NCBI GenBank assembly: GCA_913776615.1
Contig: CAJYPK010000015.1
Coordinates: 1 to 64,000 of the forward strand
From: an uncultured Hymenobacter sp.
GTDB lineage: Bacteria; Bacteroidota; Bacteroidia; Cytophagales; Hymenobacteraceae
Reading direction: 5' to 3'
Length of the DNA: 64,000 nt
In this document: in pieces, positions 56,306 through 64,000 of the stretch
How the letters are laid out: each line of letters begins with the position of its first letter
Position numbering within the stretch: position 1 is the first letter of the stretch
The notes under the pieces: generated by a model
Database searches by the model: none
What the model was told of the DNA's origin: nothing
What the model saw: the letters and a program-made list of their open reading frames with translations, nothing else
Program-made: the position numbers and the translations under genes

Positions 56306-56392
56306 CCGTCATGCTGAGCTTGCGAAGCATCTACTCACGCTCGGATAAACCGCACTAGCCTGACAAGATGCTTCGCAAGCTCAGCATGACGG
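56306..56392. repeat. dispersed palindrome, family 2 copy 3 (perfect 27-bp arms)
   Basis: Arms 56306-56332 and 56366-56392 are exact reverse complements over 27 bp, starting CCGTCATGCTGAGCTTGCG, around a 33-base loop. It lies between modA and modB and would fold in the mod transcript. Confidence 0.92.
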
Positions 56393-56417
56393 CTGTAATA
56401 GGGCCGAAAATCTGCCT

Positions 56418-57185
56418 TTACAGTTCGAAGCCATATTTTTTCAATGCCTGGCGGGCTATCGGAGTAGCCAGGAAGGCCGCAAAATCTTTGGCGGCAGGAT
56501 TGGCCTGGGCGCGCTTCAGGATGACGAAGCTCTGCTGCAAGGGCGTGTGCGCCGTGGCCGGAATGAGGTAGAATTTACCCGCCCGACGCAATTCGGGGCT
56601 GAGGGCCAGCGAGTAGGCCAACAGACCCACGTCGGCCGCGCCGGTGGCGGCGTACTGCGCGGCCTGGCCGATATTTTCGCCGAGCACCAGCTTGGGCTTT
56701 AGTTGGTCGTAGAGCTTATAGGTGCGTAAGACTTCCTCGGCCTTGCGGCCGTAGGGCGCGTGGCCGGGGTTGGCAATAGCGATGCGCTTTACCGACGGCG
56801 CGAGCAGGGTATTCATGCCCTGGGCGCTGGGGTTGAGCTTCTTGCTCCAGAGCACGAGGCGGCCCAGCGCGTAGCGCTGCGGCGCGCCGGCCGTACGACC
56901 GGCCTGCTGCAAGCGCCTGGGATACTCGCTGTCGGCCGAGAAGAAAATATCGAACGGCGCGTCGTGGCTGAGCTGCTCGTAGAACTTACCCGACGAGCCG
57001 TACACCACCGTGGCCCGCGCCTGCGGGTGCTGGCGATTGAAGATGACAACCAGCGAGTCGAGCACATATTTGAGGTCGGCGGCGGCGGCGATGGTGAGGG
57101 GCGCGGGGCCAGCCGGGGCGGGCACGGCCGCCCGCAGGGGCAGCCAGCTGCCTAGCAGCAGGGCGGCAATTAGCAATCGGAGCAT
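56418..57185 (-). CDS. modA: molybdate ABC transporter substrate-binding protein
   Basis: About 255 residues from ATG 57185; 25 upstream codons are open but cross the promoter. A signal peptide (LLIAALLLGSWLPLRA) is followed by L-T-I-A-A-A-A-D-L-K-Y near residue 30, V-V-Y-G-S-S-G-K-F near 59 and F-D-I-F-F-S-A-D-S near 78: the Ser/Thr and backbone contacts that hold the oxyanion in ModA. Would bind molybdate or tungstate in the periplasm. First gene of the modABC group, with its own promoter and palindrome. Confidence 0.92.
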   Translation of the reverse strand: MLRLLIAALLLGSWLPLRAAVPAPAGPAPLTIAAAADLKYVLDSLVVIFNRQHPQARATVVYGSSGKFYEQLSHDAPFDIFFSADSEYPRRLQQAGRTAGAPQRYALGRLVLWSKKLNPSAQGMNTLLAPSVKRIAIANPGHAPYGRKAEEVLRTYKLYDQLKPKLVLGENIGQAAQYAATGAADVGLLAYSLALSPELRRAGKFYLIPATAHTPLQQSFVILKRAQANPAAKDFAAFLATPIARQALKKYGFEL

Positions 57186-57211
57186 GAAGAAAGACGACCT
57201 GGCCAGGTGCG

Positions 57212-57227
57212 TTATGTACATAAAGAT
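57212..57227 (-). promoter_or_regulatory. palindrome over the modA -7 box, candidate ModE-like operator
   Basis: TTATGTACATAA is a perfect 12-bp palindrome at 57212-57223. On the minus strand it overlaps TATCTTTA (57220-57227), a near match to TAnnTTTG, 35 bases before modA. Its resemblance to the CGTTAT...ATAACG half-sites of ModE suggests molybdate repression; no modE gene is seen here. Confidence 0.5.
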
Positions 57228-57256
57228 ACAGCCGCACCCTGCGTGGGCTTTTACGC

Positions 57257-57289
57257 ACAAAAAAGCCTGGGCGCCAAACGCCCAGGCTT
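57257..57289 (-). terminator. terminator of the TonB receptor transcript
   Basis: A perfect 11-bp stem (57263-57273 with 57279-57289) is followed on the minus strand by six T, 42 bases after the receptor stop. It separates the receptor from modABC. Confidence 0.85.
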
Positions 57290-57330
57290 CTGAAAATGGC
57301 AGCGCGAACTTGCCGACCCGCGCCCCGGCG

Positions 57331-59817
57331 TTAAAACCGCAGATTCACCGAGGCCAGGAAATTGCGCGTGGCCTGGGGGTAGTACCAGTTAAACGTTTCC
57401 GATTGGCCGCTGGCCCCGACGTAGCTGTAGGTGTAGCCATTAGCCGAGTATTTAGTATTCAGCACGTTGCTCACGAGCAGCGCCAATTCGATTTCCTTCA
57501 TAAAGGCTGGGTGCAGGGCGTAGCGCAGGCGCAGGTCGAGCACCTGGTAGCCGGCAAGGCTCCGGTTATCGTCGGTGGTATTGTCGAGGTACTGCCGGCT
57601 CACCGTTTTGTAGAGCGCGGCCAGGCGCAGGCCCTTGAGCGGCTGGCCTTCGAGGGTGTGGGCCGACACGGCCGAAGGCGAATACGAAATAGTGGTCGTG
57701 CGGCCTTCGGTGGCCACTACGGGGTTGTAGTTCGCATCGTAGGTTACGGCGTAGTAATCCAGGATGCGGTTGCGGCTGAGCGTGAGCGTGCTGCTGAGGC
57801 TGATTTTATCGTCGGCCGCCACGAAGCCCGTCAGCTCCACGCCGCGGCGATAGCTGCGGGCCACGTTGGTACGCAGGGCGGTCCCCACGTCGTTGAGCTG
57901 GCCGGTAGCCACGAGCTGGTTGCGGTAGTTCATGTCGAAGTAGTTGGCCTCGACGCGCACGGCGGTGCGCGGCCCCAGGAAGCTGAGGTCGGCGCGGGTG
58001 AGGCGGTACCCCCCTTCGAAGTCGAGCAGGCGCTCGGCCTGGGCGGCGGGGTAGCCCGCTTGGCGGTCGGTGAAATCGGCCCGCACCGGCTCGCGCTGGC
58101 CCACGGCAAGGCTGGCGTAGAGCTGCTGGCCGCGGCCGAGGCTGGCCGTAGCCCCGGCCTTGGGGTTGAAGAACGTGTAGCTGGCGCGGGTAGTCACATC
58201 GTTTTGCGCATCCTCCACGCCGTCAATCTTATAGATAATGCGGCGCACCTGCGCGTCGGCGTATAGCCCCAGCCAGGGCAGGGCCTGGTAGGTGGCGCGA
58301 GCGTAGGCGTTGAAATCGGTTTTGCGGGCCGTGTTGAAGTAGTAGCGCTGGCCGGGAAAGCTGGTGCTGGCGTACTGCGCCCAGATGATCTCGCCGTAGT
58401 GGTCGTTGTCGAAGCGGTTCCAGCCACCGCCCAGGGTGGCTTGCAGCTTGTCGTTGGCCCGGGGCTGGTAGTTGAGGGCGAAGGTGCCGCCGTAGAAATA
58501 GTTATCGAGCCACTTGCGGTCGATGAGGTTGGTGCGCCTGATCGTGTCGCCGCCATTTACCACGTTGGGCAGGTTGTAGTCGGCCAGCTTGCGCCCGGCG
58601 CGGTAGCTCTCGTAGTAGCCGAAGCCGCGGGTAAGGTGCAGCGCCGCGCCGAGGTTCCAGTCTGCCCCCAGCCCCTGCGAAAGGTGCAGCTGGTAGTGGT
58701 TTTGCTGGTAGTTGTCGGTCTGGTTGTCGTAGGTGTAGTAGCTGTAGCGGCGGCCTTCCTGCAAGGCGCGGGCGGCGTTGGCAGGGCTCAGCTCGCCGTT
58801 GTCGATGTAAGTCTGAAGTAAGGCCAGGTTGCCGGTGAGGGCCGGCTCAGGCACCCCGTTCCAGGCCTGGTAAGTCTTTTCGCGGCCCGAGAACGTGATG
58901 AATTTGAGCAGCGTATTCTTCTGCTGATAGCCCGCGGCGAAGTAGTACGACTTCAAATCGGAGGCCGCCCGGTTCATGTAGCCGTCGCTGGCAATGCGCG
59001 AGAGGCGGCCGTCGAAGGTAAAGTATTTGCCCACCAGGCCGGTGCCGAACGACACGTTGTTCTTCCAGGTGTTGAAAGAGCCGTAGCTGTTCTGCGTCTC
59101 GGCGTAGGCCTCGCGGCGATTGTCGAGGGTCGAGATGTTGAGGCTGGCCCCGAAGGCCGCGCTGCCGTTCTGGCTCGTACCCACGCCCCGCTGCACCTGG
59201 ATGCTGTTGATGGACGAAGCCAGATCGGGCAGATTCACTAAAAACGAGCCGTGCGATTCGGGGTCGTTCAGCGGCACGCCGTTGATGGTGGTGTTGATGC
59301 CCGTGCTGCTCGTACCCCGGATGCGGATATCGGTGTAGCCCACGCCCGCCCCGGCGTCGGAGGTCACGACCACCGAGGGCGTTTGGTCGAGCAGGTAGGG
59401 CAGGTCCTGGCCGAAATTGCGCTTGTTAAGGTCCTGCTTGCTGAGGTTGGTGTAGACGGTGGCGGTGCGGTCGCTGGCCCGCGAGGCGGTTACGAGGGCC
59501 TCGCCCGTGAGCACGCCGCCCGGCCGCAGCCGGGCGTTGAGCTGCTGGCTGGCGGCCTGCCCCTGCACCGCCTGCACCAGCGGCTCGTAGCCCAGGAACG
59601 TGATGCGCAGCTCGTGCGCGCCCGCCGGCACGGCGGCGAGCGTAAACGCCCCCGCCGCATTCGTAACGCCGATGGCCGCGCCATCGAGCAAAATGGTGGC
59701 ACCGGGCAGCGCCTCGCCGGTGCGGGCATCGGTGATAGTGCCGGCCACGGGGCCTTGCGCCCACGCCGGGGCGGCCAGCGCCAGCAGCGCCGAGCCCGTC
59801 AAGAGTACAGTTTTCAA
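57331..59817 (-). CDS. TonB-dependent receptor, probably for thiamine
   Basis: An 828-residue outer-membrane receptor. Signal peptide LLTGSALLALAAPAWAQ, then a CarboxypepD_reg domain (about 24-100; G-T-I-T-D-A-R-T-G-E-A-L-P-G-A-T), a plug domain (about 120-235; Y-T-D-I-R-I-R-G and I-N-G-V-P-L-N-D-P-E), and a 22-strand barrel ending in A-S-V-N-L-R-F with terminal Phe. The TPP riboswitch upstream points to import of thiamine or a thiamine precursor, as for riboswitch-controlled OM receptors of other Bacteroidota. It is adjacent to, but terminated from, the mod genes. Confidence 0.9.
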   Translation of the reverse strand: MKTVLLTGSALLALAAPAWAQGPVAGTITDARTGEALPGATILLDGAAIGVTNAAGAFTLAAVPAGAHELRITFLGYEPLVQAVQGQAASQQLNARLRPGGVLTGEALVTASRASDRTATVYTNLSKQDLNKRNFGQDLPYLLDQTPSVVVTSDAGAGVGYTDIRIRGTSSTGINTTINGVPLNDPESHGSFLVNLPDLASSINSIQVQRGVGTSQNGSAAFGASLNISTLDNRREAYAETQNSYGSFNTWKNNVSFGTGLVGKYFTFDGRLSRIASDGYMNRAASDLKSYYFAAGYQQKNTLLKFITFSGREKTYQAWNGVPEPALTGNLALLQTYIDNGELSPANAARALQEGRRYSYYTYDNQTDNYQQNHYQLHLSQGLGADWNLGAALHLTRGFGYYESYRAGRKLADYNLPNVVNGGDTIRRTNLIDRKWLDNYFYGGTFALNYQPRANDKLQATLGGGWNRFDNDHYGEIIWAQYASTSFPGQRYYFNTARKTDFNAYARATYQALPWLGLYADAQVRRIIYKIDGVEDAQNDVTTRASYTFFNPKAGATASLGRGQQLYASLAVGQREPVRADFTDRQAGYPAAQAERLLDFEGGYRLTRADLSFLGPRTAVRVEANYFDMNYRNQLVATGQLNDVGTALRTNVARSYRRGVELTGFVAADDKISLSSTLTLSRNRILDYYAVTYDANYNPVVATEGRTTTISYSPSAVSAHTLEGQPLKGLRLAALYKTVSRQYLDNTTDDNRSLAGYQVLDLRLRYALHPAFMKEIELALLVSNVLNTKYSANGYTYSYVGASGQSETFNWYYPQATRNFLASVNLRF

Positions 59818-59895
59818 AAACTAAAAACGACTAAGTAGAACGCACCCGTACCCCAGGGGTCGGCGCACGGGCGGAAACGTTCGCGGATTGTTTTT

Positions 59896-59976
59896 TCCCG
59901 ACGCCAGCATTACCTGGTTCCGGTTCGATGGGTGTCATCTCAGCCAGTCACGATTCTCACATGCCAGCACCCCTAA
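59896..59976 (-). promoter_or_regulatory. TPP riboswitch (THI element)
   Basis: Read on the minus strand, the aptamer has AGGGGTGC at its 5' end, the invariant G-CTGAGA-T block, ACACCC closing P2/P3, then GAACC, GGAACCAGGTAATGC and GGCGTCGGGA. These are the conserved blocks of the thiamine pyrophosphate riboswitch in the right order and spacing. No U-run follows before the ATG; a GC-rich hairpin near 59845-59875 could mask the start region, so translational control is likely. Confidence 0.92.
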
Positions 59977-59984
59977 ACAGACCG

Positions 59985-59992
59985 CAAAGATA
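59985..59992 (-). promoter_or_regulatory. -7 box TATCTTTG driving the riboswitch and receptor
   Basis: An exact TAnnTTTG match on the minus strand, about 9 bases before the aptamer begins, so transcription would start at the 5' edge of the riboswitch. Confidence 0.75.
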
Positions 59993-60160
59993 CAACCCGG
60001 CGCGACGTGGCGGGGGCCAGGCGCTAGTTGCTTGGCTCGTTGGCTGGCTATCAGTTACCTTAGCGTAAGGCAGCGGACCGCAACGCGCACCCGGCGCTTT
60101 GCGTTGGAAGTACTCCGTCCCCGTCCGTCACTCTTCGTGTAATCGTATCGGCCCTTCGTT

Positions 60161-60391
60161 ATGCACCAGCTTCTCTGCGCCCTGTTTTTGCTGGCCGTCT
60201 TCACCTTTTTTGTGGTGATGCCGAAGCGCCGGCGAGTGCCGCCCCCACCCCCACCCTCCTCGGGCGGCGACGATGGTGGCGGCGAGCCCCACGATCCCGG
60301 CCTGCCCGACATCGACCTGCCGCCCGGCATCTCGCGGCCCATCAACGACTGGGAGCCGGAGTACAACCGCCGCCGGCCGGTGGAGGTGTAG
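60161..60391 (+). CDS. small membrane-anchored proline-rich protein
   Basis: A 76-residue product. The first 20 residues form a membrane helix (LLCALFLLAVFTFFVVM), followed by K-R-R-R, a proline run, a Gly/Asp-rich linker and a tail P-I-N-D-W-E-P-E-Y-N-R-R-R. No known family. The positive-inside rule puts the tail in the cytoplasm. A terminator follows 25 bases after the stop, which supports a real gene. Confidence 0.55.
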   Translation: MHQLLCALFLLAVFTFFVVMPKRRRVPPPPPPSSGGDDGGGEPHDPGLPDIDLPPGISRPINDWEPEYNRRRPVEV

Positions 60392-60415
60392 CTCTTAGTA
60401 TTTAAGCTAAAATTT

Positions 60416-60448
60416 AAAAGGCCATCGTGCTGCGCACGATGGCCTTTT
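60416..60448. terminator. bidirectional terminator
   Basis: A perfect 15-bp stem AAAAGGCCATCGTGC around TGC between the convergent small membrane protein gene and the aldose epimerase gene. Confidence 0.85.
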
Positions 60449-60477
60449 GTCGGTTCAACGCATCGGGAGTACGGTTA

Positions 60478-61362
60478 CTAGCCGATTTCTATTGAGTAGC
60501 TTACGTCGAACATCTGGCTGGGCGCGAGCGTCAGGATACCTTCCTTTTCGCTCAGCTCCTGCGGGGGGCCGACGGGGCTGGCCACGCCCTGCCAGGGCTC
60601 GATGCACACGAAGGCCGCGCCGGGGCCCTTGGTCCAGAGGCCGAGGTAAGGGAAACCGTCGAACTGCATGCGCACGAAGGGACCAGTGCGGTCGGCTCGT
60701 TGCAGGGTGAGGCGGGTAAAGTCAAAGTGATCGAATACCAGCGCGTCGTCCTTAAACAGCTCGTAGCTGAGCGGCAGTGTGGCTGCGTTGGCCAACACGG
60801 GGGAAGTTTGGCCGGTGCGCAGGCCGCCGCTCAAGAGATGGCGGTGCAGCGTAACGGGGTGGTCGAAGTGGAAGGCGTAGTCGCCGAACTGCTCGCCGGC
60901 CTCGGGCCGCAACGGGCAGTTGAAGGCCGGGTGCGCCCCGATACTGAACAGCAGATCGTGGCCCGCCGCGGCGGGGTTACGCACGTGCCAGCCCACGGTG
61001 AGCATGCTACCGCGCAGCTCGTAGCGCACCCGCAACTCAAACTCAAACGGATATTCTGCCTTCGTCGCCGCGCTGGCCATGAGCTGAAAGGTGAGGCTGG
61101 CCGCATCTTCCTGGATAACGGTAAACTCCTGGTCGCGGGCAAAGCCGTGCTGGGGCAGATTGAGCGGCTGGTCGTGGTAGAGGTAGGTATTGTCGGGCAG
61201 CTTGCCCACTATCGGAAACAGCAGCGGCGCGTGGCGCGCCCAGTGCGCGGGGTCGGCCTGCCAGAGGTATTCGCGGCCGCTGGCCAGGTCTACGAAGCTG
61301 GTGAGTTCGGCCCCGTGAGTGGCAATTTCGACGCGGGCGGTGGCGGAGGTGAGCGTAGGCAT
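60478..61362 (-). CDS. aldose 1-epimerase family protein (LacX/YphB type)
   Basis: A 294-residue beta-sandwich enzyme of the galactose mutarotase superfamily. G-A-E-L-T-S-F near residue 14, the Y-L-W-Q-A-D-P region near 30, H-G-F-A-R near 71 and G-A-H-P-A-F-N-C-P near 145 carry the conserved His residues. It probably interconverts anomers of an aldose or sugar phosphate. Its ATG is 9 bases from a family 1 palindrome, so the promoter would overlap that repeat. It is encoded on the same strand as the NadR-like gene upstream. Confidence 0.85.
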   Translation of the reverse strand: MPTLTSATARVEIATHGAELTSFVDLASGREYLWQADPAHWARHAPLLFPIVGKLPDNTYLYHDQPLNLPQHGFARDQEFTVIQEDAASLTFQLMASAATKAEYPFEFELRVRYELRGSMLTVGWHVRNPAAAGHDLLFSIGAHPAFNCPLRPEAGEQFGDYAFHFDHPVTLHRHLLSGGLRTGQTSPVLANAATLPLSYELFKDDALVFDHFDFTRLTLQRADRTGPFVRMQFDGFPYLGLWTKGPGAAFVCIEPWQGVASPVGPPQELSEKEGILTLAPSQMFDVSYSIEIG

Positions 61363-61371
61363 AAGAAAAAT

Positions 61372-61463
61372 GTAGGATAAGCTTTAGCTTGTCCGGCGGA
61401 GGGCGAGCTAGTCGATAAGGATTCGTACCCGTCGTGGCAGGGGCAAGCTAAAGCTTACCCTAC
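61372..61463. repeat. dispersed palindrome, family 1 copy 4
   Basis: Left arm GTAGGATAAGCTTTAGC and right arm GGCAAGCTAAAGCTTACCC with a longer GC-rich middle. The right end supplies the V-G and TAA stop of the NadR-like gene. Confidence 0.88.
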
Positions 61464-61982
61464 AGAGCAGGCGGCCAGGGCTTGTACGAAGCGCTGGGCG
61501 GGCGGGCCACTAATTTCGACGAAGGGCCAGTTGCGCTGGGTCAGCTCTTGGCGGTAGAGCTGGTAGAAATGCCAGCGCTGGGCGGGGTCTGGGTGCTCGC
61601 GCAGGGGGTCGGGCGTCCAGGGCAGGTCGGGGGCCAGCAGCAGAGAGAGGGCGTAGCGCGGGCGGGCCAGCTCGGCCAGAATCCAGGCCGGGCAGGTACC
61701 GAAGGCGTTTTCCGCCCAGATTTTTATGACCAGCAAATCGGTATCGCAAAAAAGCAGTCCGCTGGCCCGGCGGGCGGCCGCGTCTTCGGCGGCGAGCTGG
61801 CCGCGGGCGATGGCTTCGAGATCGGGCAGGGCGTAATGTGGGCCGTTTGCTTCGAGGTACTGCCGGGCGTACTCGGGCACGTACTCGGTGCCGTAGTGGG
61901 CCGCCAGCTGCGCGGCCAGGGTGCTCTTGCCCGCCGATTCGGGGCCGGTGAGAGAAATGCGCTGCACTATGGAAAGGGACAT
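61455..61982 (-). CDS. NadR-type AAA kinase (ribosylnicotinamide kinase-like)
   Basis: A 175-residue P-loop protein corresponding to the C-terminal kinase domain of NadR without the adenylyltransferase or HTH parts. Walker A is G-P-E-S-A-G-K-S-T-L near residue 13, Y-V-P-E-Y-A-R-Q-Y-L near 35 is diagnostic, and C-D-T-D-L-L-V near 80 is the Walker B equivalent. It would phosphorylate nicotinamide riboside. It is on the strand of, and close to, a PnuC-type transporter, fitting vitamin uptake and trapping. Its last codons come from the dispersed palindrome. Confidence 0.82.
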   Translation of the reverse strand: MSLSIVQRISLTGPESAGKSTLAAQLAAHYGTEYVPEYARQYLEANGPHYALPDLEAIARGQLAAEDAAARRASGLLFCDTDLLVIKIWAENAFGTCPAWILAELARPRYALSLLLAPDLPWTPDPLREHPDPAQRWHFYQLYRQELTQRNWPFVEISGPPAQRFVQALAACSVG

Positions 61983-62033
61983 TACCGAGTGTTAAGCAAG
62001 CAGTAAGGACGGCTCTGATTTATCGCCCGGGCG

Positions 62034-63227
62034 CTAGTTCAGGTGGGCCAGCCGCTGGGCTACTTCCTGCAAGCCAGCTTCGCCAACGCCACGATACACA
62101 ATCACGCCCTTGTGCACCAGAAAGAAAGTAGGGTAGCTGTTTACCCCCATCTTGTCGATGAGCGAGTTGGCTGCTTCTTTCGCGGGAATCGCGATGTTGG
62201 GCCACGTCATCGCATTGCTGGCCAGGTACTGCCTGGCTTTCGCGGCCTCGTCGAGCGCGATGCCGACCATATCAACCTTACCGGCGTACTGCTGATGCAG
62301 CGCCTTCAGGCGGGGGGTGAGGGCCACGCAGGGCGGGCACCAGGTTCCCCAGAAGTCCAGCACCAGCGGCCGCTCGCGACCCGCCAGCGCCACGGGCTGC
62401 CCCTGGAGGTCGAGGAGCGTAGCGGGCCGGAAGGCCAGCCCTGAGTCGGCCCCAAACGGCCGGATTATTTTCGACGGCTCCGCGACTCGCACCGTCAGGC
62501 TGTCGCCGCCCGCGCTGATGCGCAGCGGCGTCAGCAGCTGGCCGCCGGCCAGGAAGGACTCCCCCATTTTGTAAAAGTGGTCCTCCTGCTGGCTGTCCGT
62601 CACCCGCACGGCGGCCGTGGAGTCGGTGAGCAGCACATCCTCCTGCTGGCCGTGGATGACTACTTGCAGTGCCAGCGTGTTACCAGCCACCGGGAGGCGC
62701 GCCTCGTAGCCGAGTGGCCGTTCGAGCGTCAGGAACAGGCTTTGCTCCTGCGGGGAAAAATACTGGAAGTTTTCGAGCCGGAAGCTCGGCCGCAGGCGCA
62801 CCACCACCGGGCCGTGCGGGCCCCGCAGCGTCACGTCGAAGGGCTGCCCGTGCACCTCCGCCGGGGCCAGCACCTGCTGGTCTTTCGCCCGAAAGTTGAA
62901 GGTTTGCGGCGCGGCGGGCACGAATACTATCCGCTCCTGCGCATCGCGGCCGATGAGCAAATTGAGCCGCTGGGCCGGGGGCTGGCCGGGACCGCCCCCC
63001 AGCACCACGTATTTCAGCAGGTAGCGCCGCAGGTTGTTGGGCACGTGCCGCAGGTGCTGGGTCGTATCGCGCCGCGTGAAGAGCGTGCCCGTAAAATCTG
63101 CCTTTCGGGTGAGCGGGATTGTCACCGTAGTCTGGGCAGCGGCCGGGGCGGGAGCCAGCAGCCAGGTGAACAGCCCGGCGCAGCTTAGCCAGGCCCGGCG
63201 ACCGGGGTAGCGGGTAATGTGCAGCAT
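62034..63227 (-). CDS. exported TlpA-like thioredoxin-domain protein
   Basis: A 397-residue protein with a signal peptide (AWLSCAGLFTWLLAPAPAAAQ). The N-terminal 250 residues are beta-rich and not recognised, with some similarity in plan to DUF4369-type N-terminal domains of Bacteroidota TlpA proteins. The thioredoxin domain (about 260-397) shows D-F-W-G-T-W-C-P-P-C near residue 295, G-I-A-L-D-E near 325 and the cis-Pro in S-Y-P-T-F. It is a periplasmic disulfide oxidoreductase. It lies between the NadR-like and pnuC genes on the same strand. Confidence 0.88.
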   Translation of the reverse strand: MLHITRYPGRRAWLSCAGLFTWLLAPAPAAAQTTVTIPLTRKADFTGTLFTRRDTTQHLRHVPNNLRRYLLKYVVLGGGPGQPPAQRLNLLIGRDAQERIVFVPAAPQTFNFRAKDQQVLAPAEVHGQPFDVTLRGPHGPVVVRLRPSFRLENFQYFSPQEQSLFLTLERPLGYEARLPVAGNTLALQVVIHGQQEDVLLTDSTAAVRVTDSQQEDHFYKMGESFLAGGQLLTPLRISAGGDSLTVRVAEPSKIIRPFGADSGLAFRPATLLDLQGQPVALAGRERPLVLDFWGTWCPPCVALTPRLKALHQQYAGKVDMVGIALDEAAKARQYLASNAMTWPNIAIPAKEAANSLIDKMGVNSYPTFFLVHKGVIVYRGVGEAGLQEVAQRLAHLN

Positions 63228-63321
63228 TTAAAAAAATAACTCAACGCGAAGACTAACCCGAGTAGTCAGAGCAGGTCCGAATTTATCGGCTGGCACGGGC
63301 GGGCCGATGGAAAAACAGGCA

Positions 63322-63951
63322 TCAGGTGGCCAGCGGCGGGCGGCGCATATCACGCCGCCACTCCCAGTAGCCGTAGGCGGCCAGGCCCAGGTACAGCGCG
63401 TAGAGCAAGCTGGTTGGGTAGAGTTGCTTGACCCACAGAATGGGCACGTAAATGACATCGACCAGCAGCCAGAGCCACCAGTTTTCGAGGCGCTTGCGCA
63501 TGAGCAAAAACTGCGCGGCGATGCTCGTGCCGGTGGTGAAGCTGTCCCAATACGGAAACGTGGAGTCGGTATGGTGGCCCAGGTAATAGCCCGAACCCAG
63601 CGTGTAAGCCAGCACGAACGCGGCGGTGAGCGCCCACTCGGCGGGCGTGGTGTGCGTGACGGGCAGCTCGGTATCGCCCCGGCCGCCGTGGCGCCAGGTG
63701 TACCAGCCGTAGGCGCTGAGCGCGATGAAAATGCCCTGCAAGCCGCTGTCGGAATACAGCCCCTGCCGGTAGTAGATGATCACGTAGAGCAGGCAGCTGA
63801 AAATGGCCACCGGAAAATTGAGCAGCGACTCGCGGGCCGCCAGCCACACGCAGGCAAAGCCCGTGAGCACGGCCGCCCACTCCAGGCCGGTGGTGGCGCG
63901 CAGGGCGGCCAGCACCTCGGCCGGTAGATTGGCAAGGGAAAACAACAGCAT
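63322..63951 (-). CDS. PnuC-family vitamin transporter (nicotinamide riboside or thiamine)
   Basis: A 209-residue inner-membrane protein with about seven helices. L-N-F-P-V-A-I-F near residue 45, Y-S-D-S-G-L-Q near 66, Y-G-W-Y-T-W near 82 and E-N-W-W-L-W-L-L-V-D-V-I-Y-V near 155 are PnuC-family signatures. PnuC carries nicotinamide riboside; its PnuT relatives in Bacteroidota carry thiamine. The NadR-like kinase downstream favours nicotinamide riboside; the nearby TPP-riboswitch receptor leaves thiamine open. No riboswitch is seen before this gene within the window. Confidence 0.85.
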   Translation of the reverse strand: MLLFSLANLPAEVLAALRATTGLEWAAVLTGFACVWLAARESLLNFPVAIFSCLLYVIIYYRQGLYSDSGLQGIFIALSAYGWYTWRHGGRGDTELPVTHTTPAEWALTAAFVLAYTLGSGYYLGHHTDSTFPYWDSFTTGTSIAAQFLLMRKRLENWWLWLLVDVIYVPILWVKQLYPTSLLYALYLGLAAYGYWEWRRDMRRPPLAT

Positions 63952-64000
63952 AGGGCAAAGTCCGAAAAGCCGCGCAAGGTAGCCGGGCGGGGTACTTTTG

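Noticed and set aside
57010..58266. 418-codon plus-strand ORF
   Set aside because: Antisense to modA and the TonB receptor; no signal, motif or promoter on this strand.
54711..59817. TonB receptor as an outer-membrane molybdate receptor of the mod operon
   Set aside because: A strong terminator and a separate modA promoter divide them, and the receptor has a TPP riboswitch.

Overview
The window is a 64 kb piece of a GC-rich Bacteroidota chromosome, most likely Hymenobacter or a close relative in the Cytophagales. Reasons: several genes carry the Bacteroidota -7 promoter box TAnnTTTG; families typical of the phylum are present (DUF5686, GWxTD, DUF4834, DUF5777, SecD-SecF fusion, alternative GlmU, C-minus L31); a two-component hybrid with a propeller sensor sits beside a LytTR regulator; and a TonB-dependent receptor lies under a TPP riboswitch. 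I saw no rRNA, tRNA, CRISPR array or prophage.

Layout. 1-1730: genomic debris. The tail of an IS5-type transposase is followed by an AT-rich, truncated toxin C-terminal domain, its probable immunity gene with an in-frame stop, and a decayed minus-strand gene. 1732-8002: DUF5686 outer-membrane protein, a GxxExxY cassette bounded by 45-bp inverted repeats, DUF4834, GWxTD, rlmB and a heptad-repeat coiled-coil protein. 8106-13552: sugar genes (mannose-1-P guanylyltransferase, KdsD), recQ and a bacilliredoxin, with nested palindromes between the last two. 13875-18963: hybrid histidine kinase, LytTR regulator, PKD protein. 18970-25459: a possible peptide-signalling or peptide-uptake island made of a helical-repeat protein, a small secreted protein with three 12-residue repeats, a peptide-type ABC importer without ATPase, and a second small ORF preceded by the same DNA module as the first. 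25618-35165: housekeeping genes (reductase, PPIase, hemC, holB, alternative glmU, rpmE2, rdgB, udk) plus Uma2 and DUF4268 proteins. 35297-44123: secDF, a haem c lipoprotein/YceI/DUF5777 operon, nfu, aroC and a BatD-like protein. 44680-48602: two tandem pairs of ferritin-like proteins. 48811-54604: queG, ruvB, HIRAN, a permuted half-ACP protein, DUF1877 and a glutaryl-CoA-type dehydrogenase. 54711-57185: modABC. 57331-63951: riboswitch-controlled TonB receptor, aldose epimerase, NadR-type kinase, TlpA-like thioredoxin and a PnuC/PnuT transporter.

The intergenic space is rich in dispersed inverted repeats. I count four families: (1) GTAGGGTAAGC... palindromes, four copies, three of which supply the stop codon of the gene before them; (2) CCGTCATGCTGAGC... 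palindromes, three copies; (3) CGGATT-type inverted repeats that exactly fill the space between convergent genes, two cases, one carrying GxxExxY; (4) AACTCATAACTTC-type AT-rich repeats, two sites. Function assignments rest on motifs read by eye; no database search was possible.
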